Notes under the pieces: model-generated
What the model was told of the DNA's origin: nothing
Seen by the model: the letters and a program-made list of their open reading frames with translations, nothing else
Databases searched by the model: none
Source: Iris pallida
Lineage: Eukaryota > Streptophyta > Magnoliopsida > Asparagales > Iridaceae
Reading direction: 5' to 3'
DNA length: 64,000 nt
NCBI GenBank assembly: GCA_029216955.1
Contig: JANAVB010012120.1
Location: 20,001 to 84,000, forward strand
Part shown: positions 56,908-64,000 of the stretch, piece by piece
How positions within the stretch are numbered: position 1 is the first letter of the stretch
How the letters are laid out: every line of letters begins with the position of its first letter
Program-made: the position numbers and the translations under genes

Positions 56908-58274
56908 AGCAGTCGATCGTTGATGTATAACGAAGCTAAGTATTTTCGGCTCAGCGCATCTACTACCATATTTCCCTTGCCCGGCGTGTAGTCGATTGAT
57001 AAGTCATAGTCTTTGATCAGCTCGAGCCATCGCCTCTGCCGTAAATTCAATTCTTTCTGGGTGAAGAGATACTTGAGGCTTTTGTGGTCCGTATAAATCC
57101 TGTACGCCATGCCATAGAGATAGTGACGCCACAGCTTCAACGCAAACACAATCGCCGCTAATTCTAGGTCGTGCGTGGGGTAGTTCTTCTCGTGCGGCTT
57201 TAACTGCCGGGAAGCAAAAGATATCACCTTATCCCGCTGCATGAGCACACACTCCAAGCCCTGGCCAGAAACATCGCTGAAGATTTGAAATCCCTCCGTC
57301 CCTTCAGGAAGTGCAAGTATCGGGGCCGAAACGAGCCGTTGTTTGAGCTCCTGGAAGGAAGCTTCACAGTCGTCTGACCACTTGAATGCGACTCCTTTCT
57401 GGGTGAGGCGAGTCAACGGTGATGCAATCTTCGTGAAGTCCTTCACGAAGCGTCGGTAGTATCCCGCTAAGCCTAGGAAGCTTCGAATTTCACTAACTGA
57501 TGCGGGCCGTTTCCAATCAGCAACTGCCTCGACTTTCTTCGGATCGACTGCGATGCCCGTGGCGGAGATGATATGCCCAAGGAATGAGACGCTGTTCAGC
57601 CAGAATTCGCACTTGCTTATCTTCGCATACAACTGATTCTCTCGAAGGATTTGGAGTACCGTCCGTAGATACTCTGCATGTTGCGCTCGATCCTTCGAGT
57701 AGACGAGGATGTCGTCGATGAAGACTACTACGAACTTGTCAACGAACGGACGGAACACCCGATTCATTAGATCCATGAAGACGGCAGGGGCGTTCGTCAG
57801 ACCAAACGGCATTACCAAGAACTCGTAGTGGCCATAACGAGTGCGGAAGGCAGACTTCGGCACGTCATCTGGCTTGACTTTGAGTTGGTGATAACCCGAT
57901 CGCAGATCAATCTTCGAAAATACCGTTGCACCTTGGAGCTGGTCGAACAAGTCGTCGATACGGGGCAAAGGGTATTTGTTCCGGATGGTGGCTTTATTCA
58001 ATTCCCGATAGTCGATGCAGAGCCGCATTGATCCATCCTTCTTCTTCACAAATAGCACGGACGCACCCTACGGCGAGACACTCGGACGGATAAACCCTCT
58101 ATCGAGTAATTCTTGTAGTTGTGCCTTTAGTTCCTTCAGTTCTGCAGGGGCCATTCTGTACGGAGCTTTCGAGATCGGTCGGGTGTCAGGGAATGTGTCG
58201 ATGGTGAACTCTATTTCTCGATCGGGCGGCATGTCGGGTAGCTCGCCCGGGACCACGTCTGGGAATTCTGCCAC
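56658..58274 (-). pseudogene. pol: Tekay reverse transcriptase and RNase H
   Basis: Two segments in one frame: 58274-58068 ([20 protein letters not shown] ... [11 protein letters not shown]) and 58058-56658 (466 codons). They are separated by a TAG in the highly conserved SP(W)G motif, a TGG-to-TAG change. In the long segment, RT has [21 protein letters not shown]51 ([13 protein letters not shown]), [12 protein letters not shown] and FIDD at 113-116. RNase H keeps D262 (FSDVSGQG), E299 (DLELAAI), D324 (YTDHKSL) and D367 (VVDALSR). After VKGRLCY the frame is lost, near 56690. Confidence 0.92.
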
Positions 58275-58307
58275 AACATCGGTCTCTTCTGCGTTTGCAC
58301 CATCCTG

Positions 58308-58772
58308 TCACATATCTCGAACGGAAGCGAGATAGCCTTCGCACCCGGAATGCAGCATCCGTCGAGCAGATATTACGGAGATCACCATGCAGGTCGGCGA
58401 CGCCTCACCACACGAGTAGCAGAATTCAGGCACTCCAGGTATGCAGAATGTGACCTTCTTTTCAGCGCAGTCTATGGTTGCGTTGCACGGACCGAGCCAA
58501 TCCATGCCCAGTATGATGTCGAAGTCCTTCATATCTAGAACTATCGTATTAAGACCGATCTTTTGACCCCCAATACATATGGTTCCTCCCCCGCAGGCTA
58601 AGTTTGTGAGTAGTGGCACGCCCGAAGGCATACTTACGCTAAGGTCAAGGTCTAACAACATTACAGGGAATTTGTGCTCGGCGGCGAAGTCCGCCGATAT
58701 GAAAGTATACGAGGCGCATGAATCAAATAACACACGAGCAGGTACATTATTGAAATTCAATATACCTGTCAC
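58308..58772 (-). pseudogene. pol: Tekay protease segment with altered active site
   Basis: A 154-codon segment, in frame with RT but not with the upstream gag. It reads TGILNFNNVPARVLFDSCAS then YTFIS: the usual DSGAS(H) active site has Cys at the Gly position, which should abolish activity. Further on, GLNTIVLDMKDFDIILGMDW, the ILGMDWL motif of chromovirus proteases, is intact. The segment ends in a stop at 58308. Confidence 0.88.
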
Positions 58773-58804
58773 AACAGTGTCGGAAGCAAACGCCTCATCT
58801 CGAG

Positions 58805-60073
58805 TCAGGGCAAAGACGCGCCCTTGTGCATTAGGACGTCGGTCTTGGTTGTTGAGTTGAGTGGGCTGAGGTGGTCGGGGCGCCTGTCCTTGATTCTCTT
58901 GACGGTGTTGTTGTGGCGGGGCATTACGACTCTATTTCTGGGGGCAATCTTATTTATAGTGACCCTTCTGTCCGCAAAAGAAGCATCTCCCATCGTGACA
59001 AAGCACTTGCTTGCCTCATGTCCAAGGGAACCGCACTTGGCACATCGCGATGATGGGTTATGTCCCCGGTAACCATCGAGGTTCGGACACTTTGATGCGT
59101 GATTGTTGCCTCCCGTATAGCTAGGACGTTTGTGATTGGAGTGGCGCACAACGTTGTCAGCACCGGAAGGATATAGTCTCTCAAGGCGGAGAGCGTGATT
59201 CAGAGCCTCGCCCACGGTCTTGTACTCTGGGACCCCGATATACGCACCGATAGAGTGTCGCAGACCCACTTCGAACCGTCGCACGCGACACTCCTCTGTA
59301 GGCAGAAACGCACTAGCAAACTTGGACAACTTGTTGAATTCTGCAGCGTACTGTTATACTGTCCGGTTTCCCTGCCTCAACTGCATGAATTCATTCTCCT
59401 TCGCTTGACAAACGGCTGACGGAAGGTACTCGACTTCAAAAGCTTTGCGGAACGTGGCCCAAGATATCGGCGCTGAGTTGTTGTCGCGTCGGATTGCTCG
59501 CTTATGCACGGCCCACCAGTCGTGCGCGTTCAACCGTAGCTGAAGTTGTGCGCAGGCGACTTGCTTGGATTCTTCAATGCCAAGCAGCTCGAAGTGATCT
59601 TCCAGCTCTTCCAACCAATCGATTGCCATGGAGGGACCCTCTGTGCCGCTGAAGGAAGTGCGGCACGCCTTCTTGAATTCTGACACTTCAAAGTTGTACT
59701 TTTTCAGTGTCGCTGGTTGACGCTCGAGCTCTTTCGTGTCGACTTCAATGGGTTGGATCATCGGCACGATGGCAGTAGGTACGGTGACGGTAGGCGTAGT
59801 CACAGAATTTTCGTTGGCCGCCATTGTTTGGACGATCTGCTGCAGGATATCCAGCTGCTTTTGTTGAAGTTTCGCGTGTGCGTCGAAGCGAGCTTCGAAC
59901 TTGGCCTGTCGTTCCTCCATCTGTTGATGTCGGTTCTCAGACTGGTTCCGCTGCGCCTCCATCATGCACAGCATCCTTTCGATGGTATCGTTAGAAGGTC
60001 TGCCCCGCGAACGACGCAAAATACTAGAGCCGCTAGAAGCGCTCTGCTCTCGCTCGGCCGTGGTTTCCATCAC
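58805..60073 (-). pseudogene. gag: Tekay gag, broken
   Basis: It starts MMETTAEREQSASSGSSILR at 60073, chosen as the first ATG after the leader. Residues 30-90 are a Gln/Glu-rich coiled coil. The gag domain follows (TSFSGTEGPSMAIDWLEELE, HDWWAVHKRAIR, SWATFRKAFEVEYLP). An in-frame TAA at 59354-59356 falls in GNRTV*QYAAEFNKLSKF. The frame resumes to 58805 with zinc knuckle CAKCGSLGHEASKC. After it a frameshift occurs; in the neighbouring frame a second knuckle, CFFCGQKGHYK, is seen near 58985, followed by further stops. Confidence 0.88.
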
Positions 60074-60174
60074 TTCTGCGATACGAAGGCAAACACATCA
60101 GTCACAAATTATTACGGACTTATTATATGGAATAACTTATCTCATCGATGCGAGGTCAAAGGATGTAAAGCCGT

Positions 60175-60186
60175 GCTCTGATACCA
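60175..60186 (-). promoter_or_regulatory. Primer-binding site of the Tekay element
   Basis: GCTCTGATACCA on the plus strand is the exact complement of TGGTATCAGAGC (initiator tRNA-Met), three bases from the LTR edge at 60190. Confidence 0.92.
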
Positions 60187-60189
60187 TTA

Positions 60190-61762
60190 TGTCATGCCCC
60201 GATTCCGTAGAATCGATAGACGTCCCCCGGGCGTGATGCCGTGCGAACCTAAGTTGTGATCGCACAAGGCGTAGTCATAAGGTCATCTGAAACACAATAT
60301 CAAGCTAGAGTACGCAGAGAAATTGATTGACACATTTGAAATAGAAGTAGACTTTTTTATTGATAATAAAACATCATTTACATTGACTTCATTACATTCA
60401 TTGCCGCGCGGGCTACAATAAGACTCGACTTACAAAACGAACGTCGATGAGATAGTCGTTCCATACATTACATCCCTTTTTACAAGCAAAACATAACACT
60501 TTCCACCTGCTATCGAGGGGAGTCGAGTCGTCATCTTCTTTTTGACTGAGTGCGGGGTCTTCTTCAAAAGGAATCCAGAAACAAGCCTTCACAAGCAGAC
60601 GAGGCTTCAAAAGTGTCCTCGCTGCCTTGATATTTTTAAGCGGCACGCCCTTCGTAGTTTGGGGTACCTACGTGGTGAGCGAGGATCAGTACATTACACT
60701 TTATACTGGTGCGTGGCTATTTAAGTTCCAAGCTCTCATTTGGTTGAAGAGTTTATATGACTTAATGTATGAATGTTTCTAACCATCCTAATGGATTTCA
60801 CCAAGCATATGTCTAGCATAATAAAATTTACGTTGAACTTACCCGCGACGGACCGTGCCGTACCTTCTGAAACTTACCATGTTCTTCCCTGTCAATTGTT
60901 ATCATTTCATACCAAGTGCAATATTACGTGTGATTGGTCACTGGCATCACAAGCCATCCTGGACGTATAGTTTTGTTAATCGGGGTCCTTTCAATGCAAG
61001 TAGCTAGCTCTGTTGCAAGTCTCCGCTTAACCTGTGCTGAAACCTTATGCACGACTATACCCTGTTTCCTCCTAGGCCGAAATGGTCCCGTGGCCTCAGG
61101 TTGCCGCTCGAGGAAACTATCGCCTTGTCGACAAGTTGTCCATAACCGTACGAAGACATATTTTCCTTTTTAGTTATTAAGACATAGCCTACATTCTTTG
61201 AAAACTCAATGCTTTTCCCGTGTTTGTGTCCTTGCATTTATCCTTTCATTCGTAACAACATTATCGATTTACCTAGGAAAGGGGGAGAGAAGAGAAGGGT
61301 CAGCCACTCATCTTGAGTTTACTTCGGCGAGAGAACTTGTTGGTCGCGCTAGACGTCGCCTACGCGATTACCTGAAATCGCACAAGCAACCGATTAGAAC
61401 ACTGCATTATTCAAGGATGTTCGATAGGAAATGCGAGTTCGAAATGCAAGCCATGAAAACCATCAAAAACATTCACGAAAATGCATTCAGAAAACAAAGC
61501 CAAAACCAACGCAAGCGGCGTGAAAAGCAGAGCAACGGGAGGTCTCTCTCGACTCAGCCGCAGAGTCAATCCTCGAGGCGCAACCCGCTGAATATGGGAC
61601 TTGGTTCCGAAGATGCCATTCCATAACGAGGAATGGATCTTATTTCAACTATTCCCGTTCGATCGACTCGGTCGATCCCGACCGAATCGATAGCGACAGT
61701 GTTCCTTTCTCGCGCACCCCGTGGACAGAGTACGGGGCACGATGTAGGAACGGGGCACTACA
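60190..61762 (-). repeat. 5' LTR of the Tekay element
   Basis: Plus-strand ends TGTCATGCCCCGATTCCG ... GGGGCACTACA. The partner LTR begins TGTCACGCC, so a CG has become TG here. It carries the same two embedded ORFs (60413-60646 minus, 61198-61626 plus). Confidence 0.95.
61198..61626 (+). CDS. 142-codon ORF in the Tekay 5' LTR, antisense to the element
   Basis: The counterpart of 54765-55193, starting MKTQCFSRVCVLAFILSFVT. Same length and end (GLGSEDAIP). Differences include S/C, A/V twice, E/G and a cluster around residues 27-31. See the entry at 54765 for interpretation. Confidence 0.3.
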   Translation: MKTQCFSRVCVLAFILSFVTTLSIYLGKGERREGSATHLEFTSARELVGRARRRLRDYLKSHKQPIRTLHYSRMFDRKCEFEMQAMKTIKNIHENAFRKQSQNQRKRREKQSNGRSLSTQPQSQSSRRNPLNMGLGSEDAIP

Positions 61763-61767
61763 GATCG

Positions 61768-62229
61768 TACTGTTGTTCGCACGCCCGTTCGTACGACCAA
61801 TTGGCGTGTAGTTGGCGCATAGTGCATGTAGCGCGCTATGCTCATTGTGTGCGGTACACGCGAGCATAGTTGGCATGGTGTGTGCGGTTGGCACAGTTGG
61901 TGCGGTCCGCACGATTGGCACAGTTGGCGCGGTGCGCGCGGTTAGCGCAGTTGGCACGGTGCGTGTAGTTAGCGCGGTTGGCGTTGTCGTGTCTGTGCAT
62001 GATCTGAACGGTTATGAAATAATCGAAAATAGTTCCTTCCACGTTCCGAATGTTTCATATACTGGGCTGTCACTATGCGTGCCTATATAAGTTCCACTTC
62101 TCTCTCTCAGAGCTCTAATTGAATTATACATGTACCTGACAAAATTTCAGAGAACAGAGAAGAGAAACAGAATAGTTCACGCTATCCGAGGAGTCGAAAG
62201 AGAAGAGTGTTCCGAAGTTTTTTTCTGAA
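61768..62229 (+). repeat. LTR-like sequence interrupted by the Tekay element, right part
   Basis: It continues the GC-rich block of 53640-53753. At 61800-61990 it carries a degenerate minisatellite of GCGCGGTTGGCACAGTTGG-type units. A TATA-like CCTATATAAGTTCC at 62080-62093 is followed by CT-rich leader and GAACAGAGAAGAGAAACAGA. It ends where a CACTA element begins. Confidence 0.5.
61800..61990. repeat. GCGGTTGGCAC-type minisatellite
   Basis: About a dozen imperfect units of GTTGGC(A/G)C(A/G)GT(G/T)(C/G)G, 9-20 bp long. It makes all frames open and yields artificial Thr/Ala/Pro-rich ORFs on both strands. Confidence 0.75.
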
Positions 62230-62259
62230 CACTACTAAAATTTGCTCAATTGGCGACAT

Positions 62260-62466
62260 ATATTTAGCGACGTTCGATTAACGTCGCTAAATTATGTACA
62301 TTAGCGACGTTTTGTCTAAACGTCGCTCGCTCATAGTCGCTACTAGCGATGACCTAAGCGACGTAACAATGATGTATATTAATCACATGATCTAGTCATC
62401 GCGAAACGTCGCTCGGACGTCGCTAATAGCGACTAACTTAGCGACGGTAGTGATAGCGTCGCTAAA
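62260..62466. repeat. CACTA subterminal repeats TAGCGACG
   Basis: About ten copies of TAGCGACG(T) or its complement ACGTCGCTA in both orientations, several as close pairs able to form hairpins (TTAGCGACGTTCG...CGTCGCTAA). In CACTA elements such repeats are the binding sites of the element-encoded DNA-binding protein. Confidence 0.8.
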
Positions 62467-62479
62467 TTCTAATTATATC

Positions 62480-63210
62480 CCCCCAACCGATTTATTTCCC
62501 CCATTTTCCTCTCTCACTCTCTCTCCTCCCCTCCTCCGGCGCTCTCACTCTCTCCGGCGGCGACTCTCACTCTCTCCGGCGACTCTCCTCCCTCTCCGGT
62601 ATGTGACTCTCCTCCTCCCTCTCTCTCTCTCTCTCTGGCTATTTTGGTTGCTGGTGGTTTGGGGGGGTACGGGTGGATCGTGGGGAGGTGCAGGGGGGAT
62701 GCGGGTGGTTGGGGGATGTGTGGGGGGTGGCTGGGGGATGGGACAGGGGGGACGAGGGCGGCTGGAGGAGAGGAGCTAGGGTTAGGGTTCGGGTTAGGGT
62801 TTATTTCCTCCCATTTTACTCTCTCACTCTCTCTCCTCCCCCCCTTCGACGCTCTCACTCTCTCTGGCGCTCTCACTCTCTCCGGCGACTCTCCTCCCTC
62901 TCCGGTACGTGGTAATCTTTCCCTCCATCTCTCTCTCTCTCTCCGGTTGTTTTGGTTGTTGGTGGTTGGAGGGGTGCGCGTGGCTCGGGGGGAGGGGCAG
63001 GGGGATACAGGTGGTTCGGGGGTGAGTGGGGGGTGGCTGGTGGGTGGGACAGGGGAGACGAAGGCGACTGGGGGAGGGGAGCTAGGGGTAGGGTTCGGGT
63101 TAGGGGTGGGTATGTGTGGGCGGCTGGGGGAGGGGAGCAGGTGGGGTGGGGACGGCTGGAGGAGGGGAGCAGGGGAGAGGGGAGGGTTAAGGTTCGGGTT
63201 AGGGGTGGTG
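62480..63210. repeat. Duplicated CT-rich/G-rich block inside the CACTA element
   Basis: The series CTCTCACTCTCTC ... CTCCCTCTCCGGTA(C/T)GTG ... GGTTGTTGGTGGTT ... GGGTTCGGGTTAGGG occurs at about 62505-62810 and again at about 62815-63110. A third partial copy of the G-rich part lies at 63110-63210. Strand asymmetry is extreme: pyrimidine-rich first, purine-rich second. Long open frames across it on both strands are low-complexity artefacts. Confidence 0.75.
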
Positions 63211-63367
63211 TAGGGGGGCTTGGTCAGGGGCACCGATAGTGCCGAAAAATCTGATAATTTAGTAATAATTATTTGTTTTCCGACACCGAAAAATGTGATA
63301 CTCCGATTCAAACTTACCGATAGTGCCGATATTTGTAACAAGTAGTTTTATTGGTTTGTTAATTGGT

Positions 63368-63492
63368 AACATGGTGATCGGGACATATAGTCCCTGCAGC
63401 CATTCGACTGGCGAGGCAGAAACTATGATACGACATGGTGATCAGGACATAGTCCCTGCAGCCATTCGACTGGCGAGACAGAAACTATGTGG
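63368..63492. repeat. Tandem duplication of about 67 bp
   Basis: ACATGGTGATCGGGACATAT and the following TAGTCCCTGCAGCCATTCGACTGGCGAG...CAGAAACTATG segment occur twice in a row, at about 63368-63427 and 63434-63492, with three or four differences. Confidence 0.85.
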
Positions 63493-63499
63493 CCGTAGA

Positions 63500-64000
63500 T
63501 AAAGTTGACTCTCCTCCAACCCTCATCCCTCGGCAATGATGATACGACAACTTATCACTATATCTTATATAGTATTAGATGATATTTTAGTATTACATTA
63601 TGTGAGTTCATCTTGATTCTGTTACATTCTTCAGATGCTATATACTACATTCGATAAGAACGTATACTACACCATATGTACAGAACGTAGATGATTCACA
63701 CTAATGTATGCTAGAATGAATTTTGGGTTGTGTTCTGAGCCATCTGTTCTCACACTTAAAATACATATGAATTAGAACTGTGTGTCAATCTTTGTTTTTG
63801 TATTTTCGGCGAACCCAGGGATTGGATTCTGTATTTTGTATTTTGGATTCTGTATTTTATATTTTGTACCCTATGGCTCGACAACCAACGGAGAGGATAC
63901 TCTGAGAGATCCATCTGAGTAGGTCGTATACTCTGAGAGATCACCTTTACAAGAATGATATCAGTAGTGGGATTGAGTGTTGGAGGAGATATTATCTGAT
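63500..64000. other. No recognised feature
   Basis: AT-rich, non-coding. Short local repeats include TATTTTGTATTTTGGATTC and two copies of ATACTCTGAGAGATC (63899 and 63929). Confidence 0.4.

Larger units (their letters stand above)
53754..61762 (-). mobile_element. Tekay-type chromovirus (Ty3/gypsy), nearly complete but broken
   Basis: 8.0 kb, minus strand, LTRs of 1590 and 1573 bp, initiator tRNA-Met primer site, and gag, protease, RT, RNase H, integrase, chromodomain-like end. Flanking 5-mers GTTCG and GATCG match at four of five. The C-terminal module after integrase (SYVEEPVQILEHKDKLLHNR ... VLWRNHSVEESTWE) is the plant chromodomain variant of the Tekay/Del group, which guides insertion to heterochromatin. 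Stops or frameshifts in every module mean it is not autonomous. Confidence 0.93.
62230..64000 (+). mobile_element. 5' end of a CACTA (En/Spm-like) DNA transposon
   Basis: It starts CACTACTAAAATTTGC at 62230, a canonical CACTA terminal repeat. Dense subterminal repeats TAGCGACGT/ACGTCGCTA follow (62260-62466), then a CT-rich, promoter-like and partly duplicated region (62480-63210). No transposase frame is visible before the window ends, and the right end is outside. Whether 63215-64000 belongs to the element is unknown. The three bases before it are GAA. Confidence 0.7.

Noticed and set aside
61649..61957. Thr/Ala/Pro-rich open frames on both strands
   Set aside because: They are a by-product of the GCGGTTGGCAC minisatellite; no start context or domain.
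62785..62810. Possible interstitial telomere repeat (GGGTTAGGGTTCGGGTTAGGG)
   Set aside because: Only three or four irregular units, not the plant TTTAGGG period, and within a G-rich duplicated block.
62514..63341. 275-codon minus-strand open frame, Pro-rich
   Set aside because: It lies over the duplicated CT/G-rich block; its composition is pure low complexity (Pro, Asn, Ser, Arg) and equally long frames exist on the opposite strand.

Overview
This window reads as repeat-dense, non-genic DNA of a flowering-plant nuclear genome. I find no convincing host gene. Nearly all 64 kb can be assigned to nested transposable elements typical of angiosperms: Ty3/gypsy of the Tat and Tekay types, Ty1/copia, CACTA-like, PIF/Harbinger-like and Helitron-like. 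The species cannot be told from the sequence.

Layout. (1) 1-10 kb: three LTRs of different families without visible coding capacity. They are A (minus sense, primer-binding site at 2346), B (plus sense, 4214-6700, possible primer site at 6704) and C (minus sense, 7384-10172). (2) 10.2-12.8 kb: internal part of C with a broken gag and no pol. (3) 12.8-15.8 kb: an array of short palindromes, a promoter-like block, three Helitron-like units joined end to end, and a second promoter-like block in inverted orientation. (4) 16145-29658: a complete Tat-type gypsy element on the minus strand, bounded by the perfect target duplication CCTAT. It has an extra ORF before gag, a 56-bp tandem array after pol, and an opposite-strand coiled-coil ORF next to the 3' LTR. 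(5) 29.7-32.2 kb: a copia-type LTR (plus sense) split by a 1.44-kb Harbinger-like element with TTA duplications. (6) 32.2-43.2 kb: two facing copies of a transposon segment with GGACTG palindromes and a Cys-rich coding-like stretch. A copia element (32947-42013, minus strand) with an extra ORF after pol has landed in one of them. (7) 43.2-45.4 kb: an LTR-like block and old repeats. (8) 45430-53280: a gypsy element with 2.8-kb LTRs, a gag full of stops and no pol. (9) 53754-61762: a Tekay-type chromovirus (minus strand) inserted in a GC-rich LTR-like sequence seen at 53281-53753 and 61768-62229. (10) 62230 to the end: the 5' end of a CACTA element with TAGCGACG subterminal repeats.

Activity. 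No element looks autonomous. The Tat element is the best preserved: long open pol segments, recognisable catalytic residues in RT, archaeal-type RNase H and integrase, and LTRs differing by a few percent. Even so it carries several in-frame stops and one frameshift. Most stops that can be compared with family consensus are CAG/CAA to TAG/TAA or TGG to TAG, the pattern left by deamination of methylated cytosines in silenced repeats.

Most notable: a GCCGCAT motif repeated in the Tat LTRs, beyond the LTR and inside ORF1; an ORF1 that starts in the LTR and translates through the primer-binding site; the Helitron tandem array; the palindrome-bearing transposon family at three sites; and the extra ORF in the copia element.
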